From assembly GCF_000424145.1 (NCBI RefSeq), contig NZ_KE384137.1:1-64000 (forward strand): a DNA stretch of 64,000 nt. Reading direction: 5' to 3'. The position numbers and the translations under genes were made by a program. The notes below the pieces were generated by a model, which saw only the letters and a program-made list of their open reading frames with translations, was not told where the DNA came from and made no database searches. The stretch comes from Butyrivibrio sp. AC2005 (GTDB taxonomy: Bacteria > Bacillota > Clostridia > Lachnospirales > Lachnospiraceae). Below, in pieces: positions 44,630 through 54,060 of this stretch (within the stretch, counting starts at the first letter, position 1; every line of letters starts with the position of its first letter).

Positions 44630-46036
44630 ATGGACGATGGTGGGCCTACTGCCACTGCTTTTATATTGATATTTGTCATTGTAATTCTCATTGATATGCT
44701 CTGCTATGGATTTGGGGCTGCAATTGAGAATCTTAAACCGGATGATCTTAAACTGGGATCCGACAAAGACGACGATAATCCATCACCGCTTCAGATAAGA
44801 GAAAAAAAGACAGCAGAGAGACTGGAGGAGATACTTGAATTTCCCGGACGATATATAAATACAATCCAGCTGCTGACACTTCTGATCAATATGCTGCTTG
44901 GTGTCATATATATCAGGGCATTAAGTGGCTTTACATACAGCTTGCTTAGCAGCTTTATTAAAAGTACAGTTGTAGTTCAGGTCTTTTCATATATACTTGC
45001 TGTTATGATCCTTATGTATGTTGTTCTTACAATAGGGGTTCTCATACCGAGGAAGCTGGGGACAAGATATCCTGAAAAATGGGCTTATTTTGGAGTTGGC
45101 GCCATAACACTTATAATTAGATTTTTTAGTCCTTTTACCGGACTTATACGCCTCACAGCTATGGGGATCCTCAGAATATTCGGATTTCATTGGGATGCAG
45201 ATGATAACGATGTTACTGAGGAAGAGATCAAATCAATGGTTTCCGAGGGTCAGGAACAGGGAGTTCTTCAGGACTCTGAGGCCGATATGATTTCTAACAT
45301 ATTTGAGTTTTCGGATAAGCAGGCTCAGGATATAATGACCAACAGAAAGGCTATGGTTTGTATCGATGGAAGTACTACACTTAAGGAAGCTGTAGATTTC
45401 ATGCTCGAGAAGAATAACAGCCGTTTCCCGGTATACATTGATAATATTGATCATATAATTGGTATACTACATATAAGAGATGCTATGAAAAAGCTTTCTG
45501 AGCATACTGATGATGATACACCTCTAAGAAAGACAAGAGGCTTATTGAGATCTCCGAGAAATGTTCCGGAGACCAGAAATATTGACAGTCTTTTTCATGA
45601 TATGCAAAAGTCAAAAACACAGATGGTTATAGTTATTGACGAGTATGGACAGACGGCAGGTCTTGTGTCGATGGAAGACATAATTGAGGAAATTGTCGGT
45701 AATATCATGGACGAGTATGATGAAGATGAAGATTACATCGAGGCCACATCAAACAAGGATGAATTTATAATAGAGGGCAAAACACCCCTTGAGGATTTGG
45801 AAGAAAGATTTGGAATTGAGTTTGAGAATGCTAATTTCGAGACCGTGAATGGTTTGCTGATTTCCAAGCTTGACAGAATACCCGAAGAGGGAGAAGACTT
45901 CACAGCAGAGATAGAAGGATATTCCTTCAAGATTCTCTCAGTTAAAAACCACATGATCCAAAGCGTTTTGGTAAAAAGACTTGATCAAAACAAGTCTGAT
46001 GATGCCGGAGACGATCAGGAAAATAAAGAAAATTAA
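44630..46036 (+). CDS. CNNM/CorC-family (hemolysin C-like) membrane protein
   Basis: 468 residues. The N-terminal DUF21/CNNM membrane domain has four hydrophobic helices (about 7-30, 75-98, 105-135 and 145-175). A CBS-domain pair lies at about 215-335 (DIMTNRKAMVCIDGS, SRFPVYIDNIDHIIGILHIRD, QMVIVIDEYGQTAGLVSMEDI), and a C-terminal CorC_HlyC domain at about 365-455. Characterised relatives export or sense Mg2+; the old name hemolysin is misleading. AAAGGAG precedes the ATG. It ends 23 bases before yebC and is probably co-transcribed with it. Confidence 0.9.
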   Translation: MDDGGPTATAFILIFVIVILIDMLCYGFGAAIENLKPDDLKLGSDKDDDNPSPLQIREKKTAERLEEILEFPGRYINTIQLLTLLINMLLGVIYIRALSGFTYSLLSSFIKSTVVVQVFSYILAVMILMYVVLTIGVLIPRKLGTRYPEKWAYFGVGAITLIIRFFSPFTGLIRLTAMGILRIFGFHWDADDNDVTEEEIKSMVSEGQEQGVLQDSEADMISNIFEFSDKQAQDIMTNRKAMVCIDGSTTLKEAVDFMLEKNNSRFPVYIDNIDHIIGILHIRDAMKKLSEHTDDDTPLRKTRGLLRSPRNVPETRNIDSLFHDMQKSKTQMVIVIDEYGQTAGLVSMEDIIEEIVGNIMDEYDEDEDYIEATSNKDEFIIEGKTPLEDLEERFGIEFENANFETVNGLLISKLDRIPEEGEDFTAEIEGYSFKILSVKNHMIQSVLVKRLDQNKSDDAGDDQENKEN

Positions 46037-46059
46037 AATGTATTTTTTAGGAGGATAAA

Positions 46060-46800
46060 ATGTCAGGACATTCAAAATTTGCCAACATCAAACATAAGAA
46101 GGAGAAGAACGACGCTGCAAAAGGTAAGATTTTCACCGTTATAGGACGTGAGATCGCAGTTGCAGTTAAGGAGGGCGGCCCTGATCCGTCAAATAACTTC
46201 AAGCTTGCTCAGGTTATTGCAAAGGCAAAAGCAAACAACATGCCTAATGACACAATTGAGCGTGGTATCAAGAAGGCTGCAGGTGCAGACGGAAGCGTTG
46301 ATTACCAGAATCTTACATACGAAGGATATGGACCGGGTGGTACAGCTATTATCGTTGATACACTTACAGATAATGCCAATCGTACAGCTGCTAATGTAAG
46401 AGCTGCCTTTTCAAAGGGCAATGGTAATATTGGTACTCAGGGCTGCGTATCATATATGTTTGATAGAAAGGGTCAGATTCTTATTGATAAAGAAGAGTGT
46501 TCTATGGGTGCTGATGACCTTATGATGCTCGTTCTTGATGCAGGTGCTGATGATTTTAATGAAGAAGAGGACAGCTTTGAGATTCTTACAACACCTGATG
46601 CATTCCAAGGCGTTGTGGAAGCACTTGATAAGGAAAAAATAGCTACGGCTTCTGCTGAAATTACAATGATTCCTCAGAATTATGTTGAAGTAACAGACGA
46701 AGAGAACGTTAAACGCATTCAGAGAATTCTTGATATTCTGGATGAGGATGATGATGTTCAGGCTGTTTATCATAACTGGGATGACAGCGCTGCAGAATAA
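46060..46800 (+). CDS. yebC: YebC/PmpR family protein
   Basis: 246 residues, cytosolic. It opens with the hallmark MSGHSKFANIKHKK and has the three-domain plan of the family (YEGYGPGGTAIIVDTLTDN, GCVSYMFDRKG, ending in acidic residues). Members were described as DNA-binding regulators. More recent work also links some to translation of proline-rich stretches on the ribosome, so the older regulator label may not be the main role. AGGAGG precedes the ATG. It lies between the CNNM-like gene and a polytopic membrane protein gene; these neighbours do not clarify its function. Confidence 0.95.
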   Translation: MSGHSKFANIKHKKEKNDAAKGKIFTVIGREIAVAVKEGGPDPSNNFKLAQVIAKAKANNMPNDTIERGIKKAAGADGSVDYQNLTYEGYGPGGTAIIVDTLTDNANRTAANVRAAFSKGNGNIGTQGCVSYMFDRKGQILIDKEECSMGADDLMMLVLDAGADDFNEEEDSFEILTTPDAFQGVVEALDKEKIATASAEITMIPQNYVEVTDEENVKRIQRILDILDEDDDVQAVYHNWDDSAAE

Positions 46801-46840
46801 AGTTCTATTCTTTACTTATTCTATCAGTATAGCTAAAGAT

Positions 46841-46868
46841 GCCTTCACATAAGGTGACGGCTGAGGGG
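46841..46868 (+). repeat. REP-like element, copy 5 (decayed)
   Basis: GCCTTCACATAAGGTGACGGCTGAGGGG keeps the CCTT...AAGG hairpin base, the GGTG junction and the GAGGGG tail of the other copies but has lost the long C/G arms and the second hairpin. It ends 30 bases before the next start, the same placement as copy 1 before pheT. Confidence 0.55.
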
Positions 46869-46898
46869 AAAATAAAAAAATTATGGGGAGGCCTTGAG

Positions 46899-48575
46899 AT
46901 GAAGCTTAGAAAGACATGGATAGGAATTTGTGTCTGGGTGATTTATTTAGTGGGAATGATTTTTGCCATAGGAGTTACCGGCTTTGTCTCGGGGCTTTTT
47001 CCTGCTTATGACAGATATATTGTCGCAGGAGGCGCTTTGGCTGTATGTCTGATTGCGGCATATATTATTGGAAAAATCGGAAGCTTTATCGGCAATAAGG
47101 TTAATGAAAGTGTAAAAGAATGGAAAAAGCCGGCATGGCTTGAGATTCTTGTGCCGATGGCAATTGCTGTTATTGCTTTCTTTACATTTAACAGATTTTC
47201 TTTACTTGTAAATGATTTTTCGGGAAATATTGAATTATATGATAGTGCTGTAGTGGCAATATCGGGTGAGGGGACATCTGGCTTAGGATTTGCAGACGCT
47301 GCCTATGTAGGTGTTCTCAGAGTAATTATGAGTTTTCTTGGGAATTCTCTTTCTATTGTATCTTCTGTGAATCTTTTTTTGAGAATTCTTATGGTTTTAT
47401 TTCTGTATATAGCTATAAGAGCCAGCCTTGGCATGGTTCCGGCTATAGCTTGTGCAGGCGCGGCTGCAGGAATTCCGTCTTTTGGTTATTCCTTGCTGAA
47501 TGTTGATTCCAAGCAGCTTGTTATTACTGCGGTAGCGATGGAAACGATGCTTGTTGTGCTCTATGTAAGAGGATTTGAGACCACGATAGGGACTCGCATG
47601 TTTTACAAGATATTCAGTATCCTCATTGGAGCTTTGATTGGTTTTATGGTTTATATTGAAGCTGCCAGTGCTATTGTTATTGTTTTTCTTCTGGCAGCCT
47701 GGGAACTTGCCGACATGTGCGGGGAGACCTTTAATATTTGTTTAAATGAGATATTACTGCTATTGTCGGGGGTTGCTGCATTTATCGGAGCATTGATTTA
47801 TGTTGGCGGACCGAATAGCATTCAGGATACCTATTATCATTGGACATGGAAGTTTTATGGCTATAATGATAACTCCTGGCTCCTTATGATAAAGGATTCA
47901 TTACCGAATACTTATTTTGCTCTGGCTATACTTACATTTGCTTTTGTTCCTGCAGTTTTGTATTTTGCAAAGGACAGGGCAGAGAAAATTACACCCTGGT
48001 TGATGTTTTCGGTACTTTTGGTTGTAGCTTCTGTCTTTCTTGGTGATACTGTAGCAAATACTGAGGTTATGATAATTACTGCATTTGTAATTCTTATTAG
48101 CTGTGGTGCCACATGCTTTGCATATGTTGAAGGTGAAGAGTATGTAGAAGAAATCGATGACGACGAGGAAGAAAAGGAAGAAGAGGAAAACGAGCCTGAA
48201 GTTGAAGTAGTAAAAGAAGAGAAAAATGAGGTATCTGAACAAAAAGAGGATAAACCACGTTTTGTTCCGGAAGGGATGGTTCTTCCTATGGGTGATGAGG
48301 ACGAGGAAGATTTAGTACCGAATTTTAATATGAACAGACCGGAAATGGCCGAAATAGGGATGCTATCTGTAGGAAATAAGGTGGAAGTATCCTCTGCTGA
48401 GAATAAGGATAAGAAAGAAGAAATCCTGAATACAAAAGAGGATAGAAAATCAGAAAAGCCTGAAAATGCAGATAAGCCTGAAAATGCAGATAAGCCTGAA
48501 AGGTCTGAAGTGACTGAAGAGAAAAAAGACGATTTTGACATCACACTTAAACCCGGTGATGATTTTGATATATAA
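46899..48575 (+). CDS. Polytopic membrane protein with long acidic C-terminal tail, unknown function
   Basis: 558 residues from ATG 46899 (GGGGAGG ends seven bases upstream; an in-frame ATG at 46839 lies inside the repeat element and would add a hydrophilic leader). About 10-11 hydrophobic helices fill residues 1-405. The first loop after TM3 (VNDFSGNIELYDSAVVAISGE) and the overall layout recall GT-C glycosyltransferases, but I see no sure signature. The last 145 residues are cytosolic and extremely Glu/Lys/Asp-rich, with PRFVPEGMVLPMGDEDEED in the middle, two KPENAD repeats and a DFDI-x-DFDI-like ending. The tail could be a docking segment. Not recognised. Confidence 0.7.
   Translation: MKLRKTWIGICVWVIYLVGMIFAIGVTGFVSGLFPAYDRYIVAGGALAVCLIAAYIIGKIGSFIGNKVNESVKEWKKPAWLEILVPMAIAVIAFFTFNRFSLLVNDFSGNIELYDSAVVAISGEGTSGLGFADAAYVGVLRVIMSFLGNSLSIVSSVNLFLRILMVLFLYIAIRASLGMVPAIACAGAAAGIPSFGYSLLNVDSKQLVITAVAMETMLVVLYVRGFETTIGTRMFYKIFSILIGALIGFMVYIEAASAIVIVFLLAAWELADMCGETFNICLNEILLLLSGVAAFIGALIYVGGPNSIQDTYYHWTWKFYGYNDNSWLLMIKDSLPNTYFALAILTFAFVPAVLYFAKDRAEKITPWLMFSVLLVVASVFLGDTVANTEVMIITAFVILISCGATCFAYVEGEEYVEEIDDDEEEKEEEENEPEVEVVKEEKNEVSEQKEDKPRFVPEGMVLPMGDEDEEDLVPNFNMNRPEMAEIGMLSVGNKVEVSSAENKDKKEEILNTKEDRKSEKPENADKPENADKPERSEVTEEKKDDFDITLKPGDDFDI
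48459..48494 (+). repeat. Two-copy 18-bp coding tandem repeat (KPENAD)
   Basis: CCTGAAAATGCAGATAAG occurs twice without change (48459 and 48477), followed by a partial third copy, inside the acidic tail of the polytopic membrane protein. In frame, so length-neutral for reading. Confidence 0.75.
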
Positions 48576-48608
48576 ATTTAATGATTTGTTTGAAAGGGAT
48601 TGTTGTTA

Positions 48609-51557
48609 ATGAGAGTTGAAGAGCTTAGTGCCTATGAAGTATTGGAACATAGAAGAATAGATGACCTGAACTCGGACAGCTATATTGTAAAACATAAGAA
48701 GACAGGAGCGAAGGTTGCTCTGTTGTCTAATGATGACGAAAATAAAGTATTTTATATAGGATTCAGAACTCCGCCAAAGGATTCTACCGGAGTTGCACAT
48801 ATTATTGAGCATACCGTACTATGTGGTTCTAAGGAATTTCCAATAAAGGATCCTTTTGTAGAATTGGTAAAGGGCTCTCTTAATACATTCCTTAATGCTA
48901 TGACTTATCCGGATAAAACTGTTTATCCTGTTGCGAGTTGTAACGATGCTGACTTTCAAAATCTCATGCATGTATATCTTGATGCGGTATTTTATCCCAA
49001 TATTTATCAGACCAGAAAGATATTTATGCAGGAAGGATGGCATTATGAGATGGACAACGCAGATGATGAGCTAAAGATAAATGGCGTTGTTTATAACGAG
49101 ATGAAGGGGGCTTTTTCCTCAGCTGATGAAGTGGTTTCAAGAGAGATAAGAAAATCACTTTTCCCTGATACCACCTATGGAATTGAGTCAGGAGGAGATC
49201 CTGAGGAAATCTATAATCTTACTTACGAAGAATACCTGGATTTTCATAGGAAGTATTATCATCCTTCAAACAGCTATATATATCTTTACGGAAACATGGA
49301 TATGGCTGAAAAACTGACCTATATCGATGAAAACTATCTTTCAAAATATGAGACACTTGAAATAGATTCAGAGATAAAATTGCAGAAAGCCTTTGATGAA
49401 AGAAAAGAGATAAGGGGAGAATATCCCATAATGAATGAAGAATCAGAGAAAGATAATACATATCTTACTCTTAATTATTCAGTGGGAAGCAGTCTTGATC
49501 CAAAGTTCTATGTGGCATTCGATATTCTCGATTATGCTCTTTGTTCAGCACCGGGAGCACCAATTAAAAAAGCCTTGATTGACAAAGGCATTGGCAGTGA
49601 AGTTTTCAGCGACTATGACAACGGAATAATACAGCCGGTGTTTTCAATCGTTGCCAAAAATGCTAATTCTGAACAGAAGGAAGAATTCTTAAGTACGATC
49701 GAAGAGGTTCTTAAGGAACAGGTTTCCAACGGTATAGATAAAAAAGCTCTACTTGCAGGGATAAATGCAGATGAATTCAAGTACAGGGAAGCTGATTTTG
49801 GAAGATTCCCTAAGGGACTTCTTTATGGACTGCAGGTTCTTGACAGCTGGTTATATGATGAGACAAAGCCCTGGATCAACATAGAAGCAAATGATACCTT
49901 TGCTGCGCTTAAAAATGAAGTTGATACAGGTTATTTTGAAAAGCTGATAGAAGAATATCTGCTTAATAATACTCATAGTACAGTCCTTGTTATGGAACCC
50001 AAAAAGGGACTTACTGAGGAAAAAGAAGAGGTTCTCAAAAAGAAACTAAAGGCGCTTCGTGACTCAATGTCAAAAGAAGAGCTTGAAACTATTGTAAGGG
50101 AAACTTCTGAGCTTAAGGCTTATCAGGAAGAGCCGGATAGTCCTGAAGATCTCGCTAAGATACCACTTCTTACACGTGAGGATATTAAGAAAGAAGCTGA
50201 CCGCTTTGTTAATGAGCTCAGGACCTTTGATGGAAAAAAGGTACTTTTCCATAACGTATTTACTAACGGTATAGGATATTTGAATTTCGTATTTGATATG
50301 AAGAATGTTCCGGACAGGCTTCTTCCTTATGCGCCTGTACTTAAGACATTGCTTGGGCTTATGGATACCGAGAATTATACATATACCGATCTGTATAATG
50401 AGATCAACCTTCAGACAGGTGGAATAAACGGTGCCATAAGCACATATACGGATTCGAATAATACAGAAAAGTTTGTAACAACCTTTGAAATTTCAGCCAA
50501 GGCTCTTTATTCTCAGCTGGATAAAGCTTTTGAGCTTGTAAGCGAGATTATTTTACGAACGAAATTTGATGATAAGAAAAGGTTACTTGAAATCCTGGAA
50601 GAATCCTGCAGCAGAGCCCGTTCGGAACTTGCCGGAGCAGGTCATCACAGCGCTGCATTACGTGCTCTGTCATATGTATCAAAAGCAGCCAAAATATCTG
50701 ACATGGTTTCGGGTATCGGCGGTTACAGACTTGTTGAAGAAATAAGAGAAAAGATTTCAGTCGACAGCAGTGCAGCGGATGAAATCATCGATAATATGAG
50801 AGAGCTTTGCAGGATTATATTCCGTGCAGAGAACCTTCTTGTGGATTATACAGCTTCTGAAAAGGAATATCAGGGACTCGAAGAAAAAGTAAAGGCCTTT
50901 GCAGATTCGCTACATAAGGAAGAGATAGATTATGAAGGCTTTACTGTAGAATGCGAGAAGAAAAACGAAGGCTTCCAGACTGCAGGTCAGGTTCAATATG
51001 TATGCCGGGCAGGCAATTTTGCGACAAAAGGACTTAAATATGACGGTTCTCTTAGAGTGCTTCGAGTGATGCTTGGGTATGATTATCTCTGGAAAAATAT
51101 AAGAGTGCTTGGCGGAGCCTATGGTTGTATGAGCGGCTTTGCCAAGAACGGAGATTCATATTTTGTAACCTACAGAGACCCGCATCTTTCAAGAAGTATT
51201 GATGTATTTAAGGAAGCTTCGGAATATCTTAAAAACTTTGAAGCTGACGAACGTACAATTACTCAGTTTGTTATCGGTGCAATAAGTGATATCGATACAC
51301 CCAAGACACCTTCTGCCAAGGGTGCATACGGACTCACAGCTTATCTTTGCAACGCGGATATGAAAAATATACAGCATGACAGAGACACGCTTCTTGCGAC
51401 GGATCAGGATAAGATCAGGAAGCTTGCAGCCTATGTTGATGCATTTATGGAAGATGACTGTCTGTGCGTGGTCGGTGATGGTAATAAACTAATGCAGAAT
51501 AAGGATTTATTTGGAAAAGTGGAGCAGCTTATTTATGCAGGAAAATCTGAACAATAA
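48609..51557 (+). CDS. M16 family zinc metallopeptidase (presequence protease-like, M16C)
   Basis: About 982 residues, no signal peptide, so a cytosolic oligopeptidase. The inverted zinc motif HxxEH is AHIIEHTVLCG near residue 64, with the distal Glu region (NGVVYNEMKGAFSS) near 165. The four-domain single-chain build of about 970 residues matches the PreP/Cym1 branch, which degrades free peptides up to roughly 65 residues. ATG 48609 is preferred to upstream TTGs since AAAGGGA lies nine bases before it. The era start lies inside its 3' end (23-base overlap), making an M16-era-recO operon. Confidence 0.92.
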   Translation: MRVEELSAYEVLEHRRIDDLNSDSYIVKHKKTGAKVALLSNDDENKVFYIGFRTPPKDSTGVAHIIEHTVLCGSKEFPIKDPFVELVKGSLNTFLNAMTYPDKTVYPVASCNDADFQNLMHVYLDAVFYPNIYQTRKIFMQEGWHYEMDNADDELKINGVVYNEMKGAFSSADEVVSREIRKSLFPDTTYGIESGGDPEEIYNLTYEEYLDFHRKYYHPSNSYIYLYGNMDMAEKLTYIDENYLSKYETLEIDSEIKLQKAFDERKEIRGEYPIMNEESEKDNTYLTLNYSVGSSLDPKFYVAFDILDYALCSAPGAPIKKALIDKGIGSEVFSDYDNGIIQPVFSIVAKNANSEQKEEFLSTIEEVLKEQVSNGIDKKALLAGINADEFKYREADFGRFPKGLLYGLQVLDSWLYDETKPWINIEANDTFAALKNEVDTGYFEKLIEEYLLNNTHSTVLVMEPKKGLTEEKEEVLKKKLKALRDSMSKEELETIVRETSELKAYQEEPDSPEDLAKIPLLTREDIKKEADRFVNELRTFDGKKVLFHNVFTNGIGYLNFVFDMKNVPDRLLPYAPVLKTLLGLMDTENYTYTDLYNEINLQTGGINGAISTYTDSNNTEKFVTTFEISAKALYSQLDKAFELVSEIILRTKFDDKKRLLEILEESCSRARSELAGAGHHSAALRALSYVSKAAKISDMVSGIGGYRLVEEIREKISVDSSAADEIIDNMRELCRIIFRAENLLVDYTASEKEYQGLEEKVKAFADSLHKEEIDYEGFTVECEKKNEGFQTAGQVQYVCRAGNFATKGLKYDGSLRVLRVMLGYDYLWKNIRVLGGAYGCMSGFAKNGDSYFVTYRDPHLSRSIDVFKEASEYLKNFEADERTITQFVIGAISDIDTPKTPSAKGAYGLTAYLCNADMKNIQHDRDTLLATDQDKIRKLAAYVDAFMEDDCLCVVGDGNKLMQNKDLFGKVEQLIYAGKSEQ

Positions 51558-52614
51558 TATGAATATGAAATGTGGCTATGTTACGCTGATTGGAAGACCA
51601 AATGTTGGTAAATCCACACTTATGAATCATTTGATCGGTCAAAAAATAGCTATAACCTCGCATAAGCCACAGACAACACGTGGAAGAATCCAGACTGTCT
51701 ATACGGATGAGCGCGGGCAGATTGTTTTTCTTGATACACCTGGGATTCATGAATCGAAAAATAAGCTTGGTGAATACATGGTTAAGGTTGCGACCAAAAC
51801 TATGGAAGAGGTTGATCTGATATTGTGGCTCGTTGAACCCAGCACCTTTATTGGCGCAGGGGAGCATATGATAATAGATCAGCTGAGAGAATGCGGCAAA
51901 CAGGTAATTCTTGTTATTAATAAAACAGATACTGTTTCAAGCGATGATCTTAACAGTTTTATAGAGGCTTATAAAAAGGAGATGGACTATGCGGATATAG
52001 TAACTGTATCTGCTCTAAAAAATGATAATCTTGATGAACTGATGCAGAAAATGTTTGACAGATTACCATACGGGGATCCTTTTTATGATGATGAGACGCT
52101 TACAGATCAGTCTGAGAGAGATATTGTAGGAGAAATTATACGTGAAAAGGCTCTGCGCCTTCTTTCTGATGAAGTGCCTCACGGTATCGCTGTTACAGTG
52201 GAGACAATGAAAACAAGAAAAGCAGCTGCACCTGCAAAAAAGAAGAAATCAAAGCATGTTCATCCTCCAAAAAAGAGTGCAAATAATAATGCGGAGTCAT
52301 CCAATGGGGGAGCTCCTGATCTTGAAGCGATGCTTGCAACACTAAAGGGTGGACAAACAGATGCAGCCGATGTTTCAAGTGAGACAGAGATTATGGATAT
52401 TGAGGCTTCGATAATATGCGAAAGGGACTCACACAAGGGCATTATTATCGGAAAAGGCGGATCTATGCTAAAGAAGATTGGTTCTCAGGCAAGGACCGAT
52501 ATAGAAAAGCTTGTTGGATGCAAGGTTAATCTCCAGCTTTTTGTAAAGGTACGAAAAGATTGGAGAAATGACACGGTTCAAATGAAAAATTTTGGTTATA
52601 AAAATACAAAATAA
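51535..52614 (+). CDS. era: GTPase Era, with inserted Lys-rich segment in the KH domain
   Basis: Ribosome-associated GTPase needed for 16S rRNA maturation and 30S assembly. G motifs: GRPNVGKST near residue 20, DTPGIHE, and NKTD near 126. The KH domain ends with GIIIGKGGSMLKKIG near 302, the rRNA-binding loop. At 359 residues it is about 60 longer than usual Era. The excess lies between AVTVETMKTR (about 225) and MDIEASIICERDS (about 285): a Lys/Ala/Pro then Asn/Ser/Gly-rich stretch that splits the KH-domain beta strands. ATG 51535 overlaps the M16 gene with GGAG ten bases before. recO follows. Confidence 0.94.
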   Translation: MQENLNNNMNMKCGYVTLIGRPNVGKSTLMNHLIGQKIAITSHKPQTTRGRIQTVYTDERGQIVFLDTPGIHESKNKLGEYMVKVATKTMEEVDLILWLVEPSTFIGAGEHMIIDQLRECGKQVILVINKTDTVSSDDLNSFIEAYKKEMDYADIVTVSALKNDNLDELMQKMFDRLPYGDPFYDDETLTDQSERDIVGEIIREKALRLLSDEVPHGIAVTVETMKTRKAAAPAKKKKSKHVHPPKKSANNNAESSNGGAPDLEAMLATLKGGQTDAADVSSETEIMDIEASIICERDSHKGIIIGKGGSMLKKIGSQARTDIEKLVGCKVNLQLFVKVRKDWRNDTVQMKNFGYKNTK

Positions 52615-52640
52615 AGATCATATGAGGTTTGATACATCAA

Positions 52641-53297
52641 ATGGTTGAATTCACCACTGTTAATGGAATGGTTATAAAAAGAGCACCGGTTGGAGATTAT
52701 GATTTTGTGGTGACTATTCTTACCTCTGAACGTGGGAAGATATCAGCCTTTGCTAAGGGTTCACGACGTCCGGGCAATCACCTGGCGGGAGTTGTTGAGC
52801 CCTTTTGCTTTGGAGAATTCAGATTATATGAGGGAAGAACTTCATATACAATACAGGAAGCCAGAATTTCCAATTATTTTGAACATTTTCGAAATGATTT
52901 TAACGGATCAATGTACGGGATGCTTTTTCTTGAGATTGCTGACTATTATACAAGGGAAAATAATGATGAAAGAGATGTTTTAAAGCTCCTGTATCAGTCC
53001 ATGAGAGCGCTTGAATCCAAAAACTTTGATAATAGGCTGGTCAGGTGTATTTTTGAAATAAAAAGTCTTGTAATTAACGGTGAATTTCCCGGAATCCCCA
53101 CGGATAGAAATTATGAGGGTTCAACTGCTTACACACTTGAATTTATCAGGGGGGCTTCAATCGAAAAGCTATATTCGTTTGCGGTAACCGGGGATGTGCT
53201 GGATGAACTTGATCATATCTGTGATATCTACAGAAAAAGATTTATAGACAGAAGCTTTAATAGCTACGAAATGGTTAAGATGATTGAAGATAATTGA
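52641..53297 (+). CDS. recO: DNA repair protein RecO
   Basis: Loads RecA on SSB-coated single-stranded DNA with RecR in the RecFOR pathway. About 218 residues: the N-terminal OB fold (TVNGMVIKRAPVGDYDFVVTILTSERGKI) and helical C-terminal region fit the family, at the short end. The four-Cys zinc motif present in many RecO proteins (including B. subtilis) is absent; only three scattered Cys remain. The start is uncertain: ATG 52641 is used with GAGG 13 bases upstream, while a TTG at 52629 is too close to it. Order era-recO-glyS is typical of Firmicutes. Its stop codon overlaps the next promoter. Confidence 0.9.
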   Translation: MVEFTTVNGMVIKRAPVGDYDFVVTILTSERGKISAFAKGSRRPGNHLAGVVEPFCFGEFRLYEGRTSYTIQEARISNYFEHFRNDFNGSMYGMLFLEIADYYTRENNDERDVLKLLYQSMRALESKNFDNRLVRCIFEIKSLVINGEFPGIPTDRNYEGSTAYTLEFIRGASIEKLYSFAVTGDVLDELDHICDIYRKRFIDRSFNSYEMVKMIEDN

Positions 53298-53322
53298 AAA
53301 AGCTGAAAAGGCGTTATATAAT
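53294..53322 (+). promoter_or_regulatory. Promoter of the lipoprotein gene
   Basis: TTGAAA (53294-53299), exactly 17-base spacer, perfect TATAAT (53317-53322). The -35 box includes the recO stop codon. Confidence 0.75.
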
Positions 53323-53340
53323 CATACAAGTGTGCATGCC

Positions 53341-53354
53341 TTTAGCATGCTAAA
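53341..53354 (+). promoter_or_regulatory. Palindrome in the leader of the lipoprotein gene
   Basis: TTTAGCATGCTAAA is a perfect 14-base palindrome, and GCATGC (53334-53339 and 53345-53350) offers an alternative hairpin. It begins 19 bases after the -10 box, so it could be an operator just downstream of the start of transcription. Confidence 0.4.
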
Positions 53355-53380
53355 GCATATTATATAAGAGGAATAATATT

Positions 53381-53995
53381 GTGAAAAAAGATTTTGTGAA
53401 AAACAGTATTGCTTTATTAGCTGTAATCATGATGCTTGCTGCATTATCAGCATGCGGATCGGGGAGCAATACTTCGAAACTTGACAGCTCATCTGTTGAG
53501 ATAAAAAAAGATGGATCTGTTGTCAGTACGATTATCGAGGATTTTACCGAGAGCTATTATAATGTGGATGAGCTTAAGGAGATGACTGAAAATGAAGTAA
53601 ATTCATTCATTGTTTCAAAAGGAGAAGGCGCTGCAGAATTAAAGAGTGTAGATACTAATGACGGAAAGGTTAAGCTTATTATTGAATTTTCGAGCACTGA
53701 TAATTATGAAGAGTTCAATGCCGAGACACTGAAGTATGAAACAGTGACAGATGCTGTTCTTGCGGGACAGCTTGATGTTAATACGCTTGTTGATAAAGAC
53801 GGAAATGCCATAGACCCTGATAAAGCAGCCGTTTTGAGTGATCAGCATGTTGTGATAACAAAATCTGCCGGCATTATTGCGGCACCGTACAAGATTAAAT
53901 ACTTCGCAGGCAAGGCAAAGCCGGTTGATAAATATATGGCGGATTTTTCAGAGAATATTGACGGTGAAATAGCCTGTATTGTTCTTGAAAAGTAA
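53381..53995 (+). CDS. Lipoprotein of unknown function
   Basis: 204 residues starting at GTG with GAGG nine bases upstream. A lipoprotein signal peptide is clear: basic KKDFVKN, hydrophobic core, lipobox LSAC with Cys25 as the lipidated residue, then [12 protein letters not shown]. The mature part is acidic and mixed alpha/beta ([37 protein letters not shown]), and I recognise no family. It has its own consensus promoter and stands between recO and glyS, interrupting the usual recO-glyS adjacency. Anchored on the outer face of the membrane. Confidence 0.8.
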   Translation: MKKDFVKNSIALLAVIMMLAALSACGSGSNTSKLDSSSVEIKKDGSVVSTIIEDFTESYYNVDELKEMTENEVNSFIVSKGEGAAELKSVDTNDGKVKLIIEFSSTDNYEEFNAETLKYETVTDAVLAGQLDVNTLVDKDGNAIDPDKAAVLSDQHVVITKSAGIIAAPYKIKYFAGKAKPVDKYMADFSENIDGEIACIVLEK

Positions 53996-54060
53996 ATAAT
54001 GAGCATAAAGCTCTAAATATATATAAATTGAGCAATTGTGCTCGGAAAGAGGTTTTTGAT

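Noticed and set aside
47912..48544. 210-residue Ser-rich minus-strand open frame
   Set aside because: It is the complement of the acidic Glu/Lys tail of the polytopic membrane protein; codon bias explains its openness.
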